A stretch of DNA of 64,000 nt from Desulfosporosinus acididurans (GCF_001029285.1 NZ_LDZY01000004.1:248001-312000); one strand, 5' to 3'. Shown: positions 51,795 through 61,002, counted from the stretch's first letter. Program-made: numbers and translations. Notes: generated from the sequence alone by a model not told the origin.

Positions 51795-51822
51795 ATTTCA
51801 TACAAAAGGAGGGACTCTAAAT

Positions 51823-52155
51823 ATGTTGGGGAAAGCGAAATTGCTGAAAGTATATTTGGGAGAAAGTGAACGATATAAGAACAAACCTCTCTATCAGTAT
51901 TTAGTCCTTTGGCTCAAAGAAAAAGGGGTTGGAGGTGTCACGGTCAGTCGAGGAATCGAAGGTTATGGACAGGATAAGGTACTTCATACTGCACGCCTCT
52001 TGGAATTGTCTTCTGATCTGCCCATTATCTTGGAAATTGTTGACTTAGCTGAGAAAATTGATCCTCTAATTCCTCAAATATGTTCAATCGTTCCGAAAGG
52101 TTTAGTTTTTTCTTTAGATATCCAGGTTCATAAATATGGAAGTAAACAAGAATAA
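51823..52155 (+). CDS. DUF190 protein, CrcB partner
   Basis: 110 residues, RBS AAAGGAGGG. KLLKVYLGESERYKNKPLYQYLVLWLKEKGVGGVTVSRGIEGYG and LPIILEIVDLAEKID are diagnostic of DUF190, a PII-like trimeric family usually encoded next to crcB. Probably regulates or assists fluoride export. Shares the riboswitch-controlled transcript. Confidence 0.93.
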   Translation: MLGKAKLLKVYLGESERYKNKPLYQYLVLWLKEKGVGGVTVSRGIEGYGQDKVLHTARLLELSSDLPIILEIVDLAEKIDPLIPQICSIVPKGLVFSLDIQVHKYGSKQE

Positions 52156-52212
52156 GGCGATTAGCATGCTCCTTCGATTATCAAACAGAACCCGAACAAC
52201 GAAGGGAACTGT

Positions 52213-52330
52213 TCCAGGTTAGCGGCGATATGATTAAAATCATATCGCCGTTTCTGTTGCCTGGAAAGAAACTAAGACGAATAGGACAACTGATTGGGGG
52301 CAAACTCTAACAGTAATCGTTCAATTTAAT
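52213..52330. repeat. Dispersed palindromic repeat, copy 2
   Basis: Central palindrome CGGCGATATGATT/AATCATATCGCCG (52223-52235, 52238-52250) nested in TTCCAGG/CCTGGAA arms, then a conserved flank with AGACGAATAGGACAACT. It matches the two halves of the copy at 43211-43433. Both lie after the last gene of a transcription unit, so it may double as a terminator. The remaining gap to 52462 shows no gene. Confidence 0.72.
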
Positions 52331-52462
52331 GGCTGGTTTAGTCAAATGCAAAATAAAACTATTGCTGGCTAAGAGAGTGCTGCGATCATAAGAAATAGTA
52401 AAGCCGCTTTGGTGTTTTAATATTTGGCTCGCTGAATTTTTACTTTCAAGGAGGTACTAAAA

Positions 52463-53926
52463 ATGAAAGCTAATAGACTTAAGGTTTTGGGTTCCTTGTC
52501 GGCGTTAATAGCGACTGGGTATGCAATAGAACATCGAAACGAAACAAGAAAAACAAAAACTAGAAATCGGAGAATAATGTTAGCTGCATTACCACTAGCG
52601 GCTTTATCTGTGCAGCCTCTTTTACGTAAGCGGATTCAGAAAAAGATTGCGGATGCGGTTACCACAATAACAACAGATGAATATAACCAAAATATTATGG
52701 AGTTGTGGACAGCTATTAAACGTGCAGATATCCATAACATCATGGAAATCAACCTTAGAGCGACTCAGGGGACTGCTATTACAAGACCAATAGGAACGCC
52801 TAAAAAGTTTGATGGTTACGATAATATAATGTTCATACCACCACAGCTTACTGATCTTTCTAAGCCCGGTAATACAAAGATCGATATGGAGGTTGTGATT
52901 GGTAAGAAGGCCAGTAAACCGTTAATATTGCCAATTCCGTTGATTATTTCTGGGATGGCATACGGTATAGCTTTAAGTGAAAAAGCCAAAAGGGCCCTGG
53001 CCAGAGGAGCAAAAACGGTCGGTACTGCAATCTGTTCCGGTGAAGGTCCGTACTTAGAAGAAGAGCGGCGGGAAGCAGGTAAATATATTCTGCAAATTTC
53101 CAATTGGCCATGGGGGTTACGAAAAGACGAGGAAATTTTGGCTGCAGACATGTTAGAAATCCAAGTTGGACAAGGGGCACAAATGGGAGCCTATTATGTT
53201 GCTCCGGAGGAAATCAAAGGAAAGGCTCGAAGACTCATGGGGTTATCTCGGAATGAAGGTATAAGTCGAATGCCGGCACCTCCTGGCATACGGAGTAAAA
53301 ATGATTGGTCAACTTTTTTTAGTAAGATTCGTCAAAGAGCTCAGGGTATTCCTATTGGAATTAAAATGATGGCAACTGAAAAAATAGAAGAAGAGTTGGC
53401 AAAGGCTTTGGAATATGGGGTTGATGTTATTGCAATTGACGGTGCGCAGGGTGGTGCATTAACCTCAAATCCGACGATTCAAGATGACTTTGGAATTCCA
53501 AGCCTGCATGCCTTAGTTCGGGCAGTTAGATATTTGAACGATCAAAGAGTAAGAAACCAAGTTAGCCTGATTGTAGCAGGCGGATATTTCAATCCCGGAA
53601 GTTGTCTTAAAGCCATCGCACTGGGCGCTGATGCTATTTATCTTGGGACCCTCCCTTTATACGCTATGGTCAATAAACAACATAAGAAGGTTTTACCCTG
53701 GGAACCCCCGACAACTCTTGTAAGCTATGTGTCAAAATATAACCATAAGTTGGATATAGGGGTAAGTGCTGAGAGGGTTGCTAATGTTTTGCGTTCGATG
53801 GTTGTAGAAATGGAACAAGTTTTGCGCAGCTTGGGCAAAACATCTCTTCATGACCTGAGCCCTAAAGATTTAGTCGCCCTTGACGACTTTTCCAGTCAAT
53901 TAACAGGAATCAAGAAAGCGTACTAG
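52463..53926 (+). CDS. FMN-binding glutamate synthase-like protein
   Basis: 487 residues, RBS AAGGAGG. Short N-terminal hydrophobic region, then a glutamate-synthase large-subunit-type TIM barrel: PLILPIPLIISGMAYGIALSEKAKRALARGAKTVGTAICSGEG, EIQVGQGAQMG, IAIDGAQGGAL and VAGGYFNPGSCLKAIALGADAIYLG (FMN phosphate site). It lacks the glutaminase domain, so it is likely an oxidoreductase of unknown substrate. Monocistronic. Confidence 0.88.
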   Translation: MKANRLKVLGSLSALIATGYAIEHRNETRKTKTRNRRIMLAALPLAALSVQPLLRKRIQKKIADAVTTITTDEYNQNIMELWTAIKRADIHNIMEINLRATQGTAITRPIGTPKKFDGYDNIMFIPPQLTDLSKPGNTKIDMEVVIGKKASKPLILPIPLIISGMAYGIALSEKAKRALARGAKTVGTAICSGEGPYLEEERREAGKYILQISNWPWGLRKDEEILAADMLEIQVGQGAQMGAYYVAPEEIKGKARRLMGLSRNEGISRMPAPPGIRSKNDWSTFFSKIRQRAQGIPIGIKMMATEKIEEELAKALEYGVDVIAIDGAQGGALTSNPTIQDDFGIPSLHALVRAVRYLNDQRVRNQVSLIVAGGYFNPGSCLKAIALGADAIYLGTLPLYAMVNKQHKKVLPWEPPTTLVSYVSKYNHKLDIGVSAERVANVLRSMVVEMEQVLRSLGKTSLHDLSPKDLVALDDFSSQLTGIKKAY

Positions 53927-53987
53927 TCTAAATTTATAATAGTGCCGGCTGATAAAATTGATATTATGATGGTACGTTAATAATTGC

Positions 53988-54014
53988 AAGCTGTGTCCAT
54001 ACACAGCTTTTTTT
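53988..54014 (+). terminator. Terminator after glutamate synthase-like gene
   Basis: Perfect 9-bp arms AAGCTGTGT/ACACAGCTT with loop CCAT and a run of seven T. Confidence 0.88.
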
Positions 54015-54090
54015 GTACATTAATATGCTCTTTTTTTAGCCATATAGTTATCGTTGACGTATCGTTGCAAATCAACTTGCTTGTAAATGC

Positions 54091-54096
54091 TATAAT
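54091..54096 (+). promoter_or_regulatory. Extended -10 promoter of arsR-type gene
   Basis: TGC-TATAAT, an extended -10. No -35 at proper spacing. About 40 bases before the TTG start. Confidence 0.5.
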
Positions 54097-54135
54097 TATT
54101 AAGCAGATATTTTTGATCATTAGGAGTGAATAGGA

Positions 54136-54453
54136 TTGAATTCGGACAATAAACTCATTCTTCATGTGCAGGCAGAAGATTTAGCCGAATTGTTTAAAAC
54201 TTTGGCTGATCCGACGCGAGTAAGAATTATTGATGCTCTTGCCGAAGCAGAATTATGCGTCTGCGATTTAGCAGAACTCTTAAACCTAAGTCCATCGGCA
54301 ACCTCGCATCAATTACGTGTGTTGCGTGGCAATAAGCTGGTAAAATTTCGTCGTGAGGGAAAAATGGTTTATTATGCTTTGGACGATGAACACGTTTTAG
54401 GTTTGTATAGCCAAGGGCTTGAACATATTAATGAGCATACGACTACTAAGTAA
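54136..54453 (+). CDS. ArsR/SmtB-family metal-responsive repressor
   Basis: 105 residues from TTG 54136. Winged HTH with ELCVCDLAELLNLSPSATSHQLRVLRGNKLVKFRREGKMVYYAL. The ELCVCD motif in helix 3 carries two cysteines as in CadC/ArsR-type metal sites, suggesting sensing of soft metals (Cd, Pb, Zn or As). No export gene is adjacent, so the target is unclear. Confidence 0.92.
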   Translation: MNSDNKLILHVQAEDLAELFKTLADPTRVRIIDALAEAELCVCDLAELLNLSPSATSHQLRVLRGNKLVKFRREGKMVYYALDDEHVLGLYSQGLEHINEHTTTK

Positions 54454-54557
54454 GACATATGCAGGAAATAAGAAAAAAAGGGCAAACCCGGTCAAACACC
54501 GAACAAATTGCTGATGGAATATTATGGAGCGTAATCATTATGAGGAGGGAATTTGAA

Positions 54558-54701
54558 ATGTATCATTATGTACGCAGAGGCGAAACGCTTCATATAATTG
54601 CTAAGAATTATGGGACACACGTTCATCGATTAATGGCATTAAATCCTCAAATTTGTAATCCTAACCGGATCTACCCTGGCGAAAAAATTAGAGTTCGCTA
54701 A
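54558..54701 (+). CDS. Single-LysM-domain peptide
   Basis: 47 residues from ATG 54558, preceded by GAGGAGGG. The frame extends upstream to 54459 but without an RBS. Almost the entire protein is one LysM domain (YVRRGETLHIIAKNYGTHVHRLMALNPQICNPNRIYPGEKIRV). No signal peptide, so it may act in the spore or forespore, as many small LysM proteins of spore-formers do. Confidence 0.8.
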   Translation: MYHYVRRGETLHIIAKNYGTHVHRLMALNPQICNPNRIYPGEKIRVR

Positions 54702-54789
54702 TTAACAAAAGGGACAAGAATCGAGACAAGGCGCATTGCCTAGCAAAAAGAGGTATGGTTCGAAGATCCAAAAGATGGTAGTAAACTTT

Positions 54790-54820
54790 AAGCACTCTCA
54801 AATGAGAGTGCTTATTCGTG
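54790..54820 (+). terminator. Terminator after LysM gene
   Basis: Perfect 10-bp arms AAGCACTCTC/GAGAGTGCTT (54790-54799, 54804-54813) with loop AAAT, followed by a T-rich stretch. Confidence 0.82.
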
Positions 54821-54838
54821 TTTTTGTTTTATCCAAAA

Positions 54839-54866
54839 TGTTCAGCTTTAGCCGAACGAGTTCACT
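54839..54866. repeat. Dispersed repeat GTTCAGCTTTAGCCGAAC...
   Basis: The sequence GTTCAGCTTTAGC-c-GAACGAGTTCACT recurs at 58596-58623 with one change. It holds a GTTCAGCT/AGCTGAAC-type stem. Possibly the end of a former IS200/IS605-like or MITE element. Confidence 0.5.
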
Positions 54867-55321
54867 GTAAAGTTGCTGCCGGACCTTGGACAACATTATA
54901 CATTTGTCCAAGGGTATGCATTACGGTTTGATCGGCAGCCTCCAAAGGATAATATCCTTTTTTGACCATCCATTGCCAAACGTCATAGGCATGATGGGAT
55001 GACATTTTAAATGCATCCTCTAAAAAGGCACGTACCCCCGGATTACTCGTTTCCATTGCAGACCAAGCATATTCACACGGCCAGCTCTTTTTAACGTTAA
55101 CATATAAGACGTCGCTATCTCCCTGTCATTTAGCGAACTTACCTGAGTCCTTGGAGTCACAGATTGGTCGTCTGCTTGTGATTGAGTATAATTTGGCAGG
55201 GTATTGTTTAAGGGAGGAACCTGGAGGGTTGACTAAGAAAAAAAGCCATATTCGTAATTGAGTTTACACAGCTGAGTGTTAATTCATGTAGGTCATGGGC
55301 CTCATGGGCTGCTAATTGCAT
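54862..55321 (-). pseudogene. CotF-like spore coat gene with two frameshifts
   Basis: ATG 55321 (RBS GAGGGGG) opens with MQLAAHEAHDLHELTLSC and continues NSITNMAFFLSQ. The frame then stops. A second frame supplies TLPNYTQSQADDQSVTPRTQVSSLNDREIATSYMLTLKRAGR and the third EYAWSAMETSNPGVRAFLEDAFKMSSHHAYDVWQWMVKKGYYPLE, the CotF-type C-terminus. The second break is explained by a GT duplication (CGTGTGAATATG where CGTGAATATG would keep frame). The first break also lacks about 20 residues expected of the family. Coat-protein remnants imply a spore-forming host. Confidence 0.78.
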
Positions 55322-55582
55322 TTGTTAACCCCCTCGCTCAATCGTATTATTTTCATCATAGTATTAAGTGTTTCAAAAGTATTAGACTTTTATTCTAATT
55401 CCCCATCCTACAACTTTTGAATTTTATAGCATAATCTGGATTAATTTGGTGCAATTTATATAAATAAAGTATTTGGATCGTTATTGATGTATTGATGATG
55501 CATAATTATGAGCTAGCGGGCAAGCACCTAGGGAGATGATCTAATTTTATAGAGAAGAACTTTAAAAAGGGTTGGTGAAGAA

Positions 55583-55972
55583 ATGCTTCAAACAAAAGCC
55601 TGGAGAAACTTAATTATTTCCATCGCGGTAACAATTATTGCTGTAGTAGTATTAACACGGTCAATTCAGCCCGCTGAAACTCCCCCGTCTAACCAGTCGA
55701 ATCAAACTCCTTCCTCAAATACATCTTCCACGTCTTCCAGCACGACTCAAGTAAGCGGTGTAAATTTATATAACACTTATTGCTCAGCCTGTCATGGCTC
55801 TAACGGTTCCGGGGCGAGCGGACCTGCCCTTAATATAGGTAGTTGGTCCGACTCAGCCAAGGTTCAGACTATCGTTAAATCGGGTAAGGGAGGTATGCCA
55901 GGTTTTCAAGGACAATTAAGTGATCCTCAAATTAAAGCTATTGGCGATTATGTAGCTGCACTTAAAAAGTAA
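55583..55972 (+). CDS. Membrane-anchored monoheme cytochrome c
   Basis: 129 residues. N-terminal anchor (NLIISIAVTIIAVVVLT), Ser/Thr/Pro-rich linker of ~35 residues, then a class I cytochrome c domain with heme motif CSACH and axial Met in GKGGMPGFQG. C-terminus SDPQIKAIGDYVAALKK as in cytochrome c551/c553. It sits outside the membrane and carries single electrons. Its partner in the genome is unknown; the next gene may be co-transcribed. Confidence 0.93.
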   Translation: MLQTKAWRNLIISIAVTIIAVVVLTRSIQPAETPPSNQSNQTPSSNTSSTSSSTTQVSGVNLYNTYCSACHGSNGSGASGPALNIGSWSDSAKVQTIVKSGKGGMPGFQGQLSDPQIKAIGDYVAALKK

Positions 55973-56029
55973 AAATGTGTGTAGTTGAACATAGCTGGAA
56001 TGTAGAAAAGTTGAAAGGAAGAATGAGTT

Positions 56030-56920
56030 TTGAAATCAAATATAGCATCAGTCTTCTCTTACAAATGGATAACTAAAGAGCCAATTAAGCTTTCGATTGC
56101 AAAAACTCGTTTAATTTTACTTTTTCTTGTACTGAATTATTTGATTGTATTTTTAGATGTTACGATTGCCCATGCAGCGGATGCTTTTTCGCCAGTTTAC
56201 GAATGGATTCCAGTTGTATTTTGTCCGCTTGCAGCTATTGCAGCTCTTCTTCTCTTGTTTAAACCAAAGCCAGGCATTATAAATAGTCTGCATATGGGGC
56301 TTAATTTGCTTGGTATTTGTATTGGAGTACTGGGGTTTATCTTTCATTTCACGGGTGTAATAGGTGGTAATTCCTTTAGCCTAACTAAATTGGTAGGTGG
56401 TAATCCTGTTTTCGCCCCTTTGGCCTTCATAGCTCTGGGGATTATTGGTGCTATTACTGGGATGGATGATCGCCCAAGATTAAAAAGATATGGACTGACG
56501 CAAAAAACACGTTGGCTGCTCATGGCCACAGGCTTCTGGTTTTTTGCTACGGCCCTAGTAGCCTTTTTCGATCATGCCAGTACTCGATTCGGCAATTTCT
56601 ACACATGGTTTCCTGTTTATATAGGATTTTTTGCTGCAAGTGTTGTTTTCCTTCAGGCGTTTTCTTCCACAGATAAAATGACTTCAAGGCTTTTGGCTAT
56701 AACCATGGTACTGAGTATGTTAATTGGTTTATTGGGTTTTATTCTTCACCTTTCGGCAGATGTGTCAGGAGGATTTAGTTGGAGAAGAGTATTTTATGGT
56801 GCTCCTGGATTAGCCCCACTCCTTTTTTGTGATCTGGCAATATGGGGAGGCCTTGTCTACTTAGACCCTATCATTTCGGCTGATAAAGAAGAACCCTTAC
56901 AGGGCGGGCAGTATGGGTGA
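56030..56920 (+). CDS. Multi-pass membrane protein with internal duplication
   Basis: 296 residues, TTG 56030 after GAAAGGAAG. About eight membrane helices. Two similar segments appear: GVLGFIFHFTGVIGGN...GGNPVFAPLAFIALGIIG and GLLGFILHLSADVSGGF...YGAPGLAPLLFCDLAIWG, so the fold arose by duplication. His residues in the repeats (FHFTG, LHLSA) could bind heme. It follows cytochrome c and may be part of the same electron-transfer unit. Not identified by name. Confidence 0.65.
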   Translation: MKSNIASVFSYKWITKEPIKLSIAKTRLILLFLVLNYLIVFLDVTIAHAADAFSPVYEWIPVVFCPLAAIAALLLLFKPKPGIINSLHMGLNLLGICIGVLGFIFHFTGVIGGNSFSLTKLVGGNPVFAPLAFIALGIIGAITGMDDRPRLKRYGLTQKTRWLLMATGFWFFATALVAFFDHASTRFGNFYTWFPVYIGFFAASVVFLQAFSSTDKMTSRLLAITMVLSMLIGLLGFILHLSADVSGGFSWRRVFYGAPGLAPLLFCDLAIWGGLVYLDPIISADKEEPLQGGQYG

Positions 56921-57050
56921 TTAATTCATTTTGGACGATCAGAAGTTTAAGAAAACGTGTGTATTCTCGGATTTTTTAGATATTAAATTGTCATCACCCA
57001 ATAATATATGGTAGTATAATTTGATGAAAACTAAATACTGAGGTGGCAAA

Positions 57051-57962
57051 ATGAATAACGTGAGGGGTAAAGGGCACGGTGGTGGAATTGCTGCAATTAT
57101 TATTTCAGCATTAGGCTTTGCTTTCTATCCAATTTTTGGTAAATTTGTTTTTGCAGGCGGAGCAAATTTGGCAACGGTTCTGTTTGTTCGGTTTTTTATT
57201 GGAGCGATAGCCTTTTGGAGTTTAGTTATTTTGGGAAAAAGTATAAAGCATTTAACTAAACGCGATTTCTTTAGACTTTGGTTACTTGGTGGTGTCGTTT
57301 ATGCAGGGCAAGCCGGGTTATATATTTCAGCGGTAAAATTCATACCAAGTTCCATGGCTTCTCTTATTTTTTATGTATATCCTGTTTTGGTGACAATCTT
57401 GGCTTTAGCAACTAAACAGGAAAGACTATCTATTAGTAAAGTCAGCGGTTTACTTTTTTCCATTTTGGGTTTAATTCTTGTTTTAGGAGTAAGCTTTGAA
57501 GGCTTGAATTTACTCGGAATCTTCTGTTCTTTGGGTGCGGCGGCAATTTATTCGATCTATATTCTAACAAGTAATCGCATAATAAATTCGGTTAGCCCGT
57601 TGCTCAGCTCTGCAATCATTACAAGTGCAGCGTGTGTAACTTATGGGATAACGGGTTTGATTCAGGGATTTACATGGAATATCGCTGCTATAACGTGGAT
57701 GGACATTTTGGGGATCGCAATTTTATCAACCATTATAGCAATCTTAACGTTTTTTTGGGGACTTCAGAAAGTTGGACCGACAACAGCCTCAATTGTCAGT
57801 ACGCTAGAGCCAGTGTTAACTGTGGGTTTAGCTTATATTTTCTTGGGTGAATATTTGAATTTTACTCAAAGTATTGGCGCCGCCTGTGTCTTATTAGGAG
57901 CTGTTTTAGCTGCTTGGCCTCATAAAATAATGACTATATCCGTAAAAGAAGCAAAATTGTAA
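57051..57962 (+). CDS. EamA/DMT-family transporter
   Basis: 303 residues, ten membrane helices in two EamA repeats (ISALGFAFYPIFGKFVFAGGANLATVLFVRFFIGA and GAAAIYSIYILTSNRI...). The end with LEPVLTVGLAYIFLGEYLNFTQSIGAACVLLGAVLA is typical. Exports or imports small metabolites such as amino acids or nucleotides. Substrate unknown. Confidence 0.9.
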   Translation: MNNVRGKGHGGGIAAIIISALGFAFYPIFGKFVFAGGANLATVLFVRFFIGAIAFWSLVILGKSIKHLTKRDFFRLWLLGGVVYAGQAGLYISAVKFIPSSMASLIFYVYPVLVTILALATKQERLSISKVSGLLFSILGLILVLGVSFEGLNLLGIFCSLGAAAIYSIYILTSNRIINSVSPLLSSAIITSAACVTYGITGLIQGFTWNIAAITWMDILGIAILSTIIAILTFFWGLQKVGPTTASIVSTLEPVLTVGLAYIFLGEYLNFTQSIGAACVLLGAVLAAWPHKIMTISVKEAKL

Positions 57963-58074
57963 AATATCCCAGATTAAAATAAGGAAGGTGCCTGCTCAAT
58001 ATTGCAGCATGATAAGTTTTACATGATTAAATTGTGGTATACTATGGAATGTTATAAACTTGATGGAGGTTACT

Positions 58075-58332
58075 ATGAATAACGGACAGGAACAATTTTT
58101 GAGTTTTATTTTAGAAAGAGTTCAAGCTGAAAAGGTAGAAGAAGCAAAAGTTTTACTTGCCGAAAACTTTAAGAAGCTGGCGGAAGGCAATTTGACACAG
58201 GATGATATTATGCAGTTTATTCCTAGAATGATTGCTTTGCTAAAACCGGAAAAGCTGGCGGAAGTACAAACAGTTGCCATGCAGTTTGCCGAGAATTTTA
58301 AAGATTTATTGCCTGACAACAAACTTGGATAG
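58075..58332 (+). CDS. Small helical protein
   Basis: 85 residues from ATG 58075 (GGAGG upstream; the frame from 58060 is less supported). Helical and charged (EQFLSFILERVQAEKVEEAKVLLAENFKKLAEGNLTQDDIMQFIPRMIALLKPEKLAEVQTV...). No recognised domain. Monocistronic and followed by a strong terminator. Confidence 0.65.
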   Translation: MNNGQEQFLSFILERVQAEKVEEAKVLLAENFKKLAEGNLTQDDIMQFIPRMIALLKPEKLAEVQTVAMQFAENFKDLLPDNKLG

Positions 58333-58355
58333 TACATAAGGAAGAGCAGCGCCTT

Positions 58356-58402
58356 GCAAAAAACTAAGGGGTATCGCCTTGCGATACCCCTTAGTTTTTT
58401 GC
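58356..58402 (+). terminator. Long perfect terminator
   Basis: 22-bp perfect stem (58356-58377 with 58381-58402) with loop CTT. The right arm includes TTTTTT, and the left arm AAAAAA, so it can act in both directions. Confidence 0.88.
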
Positions 58403-58482
58403 GAATTCATAGGCCATATATGTAATAGTATTCTACAAAACAAGCGGTTAGGCTGATTGTTGACAATTTACCCAATCGTAAA

Positions 58483-58623
58483 ACGGGGCCGTGTTGAAAC
58501 TTAGTTTCTCACGGCCCCGTTGTTTCGGCTCCCACTTCTATAAGTGGGAGTGGGTCTCCCGTATTCTGCTTCGGTGTGGGCCACCGAAGTCTCGATGTTC
58601 AGCTTTAGCTGAACGAGTTCACT
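58483..58623. repeat. Cluster of hairpins shared with other sites, possible mobile-element remnant
   Basis: Four hairpins in 140 bp: ACGGGGCCGTG/CACGGCCCCGT (58483-58520, enclosing GAAAC/GTTTC), CTCCCACTT/AAGTGGGAG (58529-58550), CTTCGGTG/CACCGAAG (58569-58588) and GTTCAGCT/AGCTGAAC (58598-58615). The second recurs as a terminator at 61095-61117 and the fourth at 54839-54866. The layout recalls right ends of IS200/IS605-type elements. Confidence 0.55.
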
Positions 58624-58815
58624 TCAGCTTAATTTCAGTTTAGCAGCCTATAGTAAAGATATGTAACTCAAAACATTTAATGGTCAGGAGAAATTAACTA
58701 TTTTCCATACTTTGGATTTGAGTTATGATGATTATACAAATAAATGTGGGAATGGTTCTCATACCTTGCTTCGATGGGGGAGAAAACGGAGAGGTATTGG
58801 CTATGTGGGAGGGCG

Positions 58816-59490
58816 ATGATGAGAATCTTGCTGGTGGAGGACGATATTCATTTAGGGGAAATTTTAGTGCGTGGTTTATTTGAGGAAGGTTATCATGTTG
58901 ATCGTGCGGTGGATGGGAACGAAGCAGAGCTATTTTATCTCCATCGTGATTATAGTGTAATTATCTTGGATCGTATGTTACCTGATATGCGGGGCGAAGA
59001 TTTGCTGCAAAAATGGAGGCAAAATAATTGCACCGTTCCTATACTTATGTTAACAGCTATGGATGCTGTATCCGATCGAGTAACTGGGCTAAAGGCTGGT
59101 GCAGATGATTATCTTTGTAAACCGTTTGCCTTCGCTGAGTTATTAGCCAGGATAGAAGTTTTGCAACGTCGTGGAAGTCTCAACATTACTCCTCTTTTAA
59201 AAGCAGGAACGTTGGAACTTAATCCTCAGACCAGGCTTCTTACTTATCGTGAGCGTTCAGTAATGCTGAATAGGCTGGAATATGAACTGATGGACGTCTT
59301 TATCCGTCATTCAGGTCAGATACTGAGTAAGGAAACTTTGGCAGAACAATGCTGGCAGGATCCTTGGGATGCTTCAGATAATACGATCGAGGCTCAGATA
59401 AAAAATTTGAGAAAGAAACTAAGATTAATTGACAATCGCGCATGGATCAAAACCATGCGTGGTGTTGGCTATCGTTTGGAGGTAGAATGA
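58816..59490 (+). CDS. OmpR/PhoB-family response regulator
   Basis: 225 residues from ATG 58816 (or 58819), RBS GGGAGGG. Receiver domain with RILLVEDD, phosphoacceptor Asp in VIILDRMLPD and Lys in CKPF. C-terminal winged helix ending RKKLRLIDNRAWIKTMRGVGYRLEV. It is followed without gap by its histidine kinase. The regulator probably acts on envelope or metal-stress genes (see sensor). Confidence 0.94.
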   Translation: MMRILLVEDDIHLGEILVRGLFEEGYHVDRAVDGNEAELFYLHRDYSVIILDRMLPDMRGEDLLQKWRQNNCTVPILMLTAMDAVSDRVTGLKAGADDYLCKPFAFAELLARIEVLQRRGSLNITPLLKAGTLELNPQTRLLTYRERSVMLNRLEYELMDVFIRHSGQILSKETLAEQCWQDPWDASDNTIEAQIKNLRKKLRLIDNRAWIKTMRGVGYRLEVE

Positions 59491-61002
59491 TTGCGTTTGT
59501 GGCAAAACAGCTTACCTTTGCGTCTTGCTGTAATCACCGGCAGTGTGTTTATTACGGTACTTTTTGCTGCACTCTTTGCTTCCTATATGACAACGGATTA
59601 TTTATTGAAAAGCAGCCTTGACTCATCACTAACTTCTTTGGCTCAATCAATTGCTAGCAATTGGTCTGAAAAAGGTTGGACTCAAGAATTATCAACTAGT
59701 AAGGAAGCGCAGCAACAACTATATATCCAAGTGATTGATAACCAAGACAAGATTGTATATTCTTCGACTCAAGGGGTTCTTCCTGTAGACGATGATTTGT
59801 TGCAGTTAGCATTAAAAGGGAGAGAAAGTTTTACTGACTCCCTCGGGTCTTTCTCTAATTCTGCATATGAGCCTTCACATGGGCGTCACGGGTCTCATGG
59901 GCATCGCGAGCATTTGAACGCACCCTCGCTGCCTATTTGGATGCGTCCTTTTTGGCCCGAAGAAGGTGGAATGCGTATTTTATACTGGCCTTTGCCTAAT
60001 GGCAAAGATGGAAATTATGTACTTCAAGTCGCCTCGCCTGTGACAAATAATGCCGATATGCTTTATAACCTGCGAAAAATCTTACTTATGATTTCCTTTG
60101 GCGCTGTCATGGTTGTTGCTGTTATTTCCGCTTATTTGGTGTGGAGTACCTTTAAACCATTACGCAAGATAATTGTTGTGGCTAAGAAAATTGATGCCAA
60201 TACGTTAACATCGAGGATCGATGTTCCTATACGAGATGCCACTTTGAACCATTTGGTGGACGTCTTAAATGCAATGTTAAAACGGTTAGAAGCTGCTTTT
60301 ACGACTCAAACCAGGTTTGTCAATGACGCTGCGCATGATTTGCGAACTCCATTAAGTGCACTTCGTTCTGAGTTGGAAATCACCCTGCGTCAGAAGCGCA
60401 GCGAGAAGGAATACGTACAGGCTTTAAAGGGATGCCTGACAGAGGTGGACTATATGAGTTCATTAACAGACAATCTGTTAGCATTGGCTAGATTTGACAG
60501 CGGGTTGCACATGCAATTTGAAGAATCTGTAGCCTTAGGACCGATTCTGCAAAGGGTGAACAGTGAACTTGGGGATTTTGCAGAAAAAACTCAAGTCTCC
60601 ATAATTATTAGTTTAGAAAAAGACATACGAGTAGACTGTAACCCCTTGGCTATAGAACGGTTATTGAAAAATCTTTTGCATAATAGCATTCGTTATACAC
60701 CTGCCGGAGGACTAATAGAATTGATTTTACGAGATAAAGTCAGTTTGGGAGGGGATGAAGGAGTAGAGTTAGTCATCAAAGATACAGGAATTGGCATTCA
60801 TCCTCAGGATTTGCCCCATATTTTTGACCGTTTTTATAGGTCTGATGGGGCCCGCAGACGTGATGGCGGAGGCAGTGGCTTAGGATTATCAATTTGCCAG
60901 TCCATTGTTAAGAACCACGAAGGTACCATTGAGATTCAAAGTGAGCGGGGAAAAGGTACCTGTGTTACTATCTGGTTGCCTCGCAGTTCATATTTGTTAT
61001 AA
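59491..61002 (+). CDS. Sensor histidine kinase with His-rich outer loop
   Basis: 503 residues from TTG 59491. Membrane helices at ~12-34 and ~196-218 flank an outer domain of ~160 residues that contains a histidine-rich stretch (SHGRHGSHGHREH, five His at 130-141), suggesting metal or pH sensing. Then HAMP, HisKA with phosphoacceptor H282 (DAAHDLRTP), N box (LLHNSIRYTPAGG), DTGIGI and GGSGLGLS. Stop precedes a two-way terminator. Partner is the upstream regulator. Confidence 0.94.
   Translation: MRLWQNSLPLRLAVITGSVFITVLFAALFASYMTTDYLLKSSLDSSLTSLAQSIASNWSEKGWTQELSTSKEAQQQLYIQVIDNQDKIVYSSTQGVLPVDDDLLQLALKGRESFTDSLGSFSNSAYEPSHGRHGSHGHREHLNAPSLPIWMRPFWPEEGGMRILYWPLPNGKDGNYVLQVASPVTNNADMLYNLRKILLMISFGAVMVVAVISAYLVWSTFKPLRKIIVVAKKIDANTLTSRIDVPIRDATLNHLVDVLNAMLKRLEAAFTTQTRFVNDAAHDLRTPLSALRSELEITLRQKRSEKEYVQALKGCLTEVDYMSSLTDNLLALARFDSGLHMQFEESVALGPILQRVNSELGDFAEKTQVSIIISLEKDIRVDCNPLAIERLLKNLLHNSIRYTPAGGLIELILRDKVSLGGDEGVELVIKDTGIGIHPQDLPHIFDRFYRSDGARRRDGGGSGLGLSICQSIVKNHEGTIEIQSERGKGTCVTIWLPRSSYLL

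Noticed and set aside
54459-54557. Longer LysM protein start
   Set aside because: No RBS, and the residues do not resemble a signal peptide or a second domain. ATG 54558 has GAGGAGGG.
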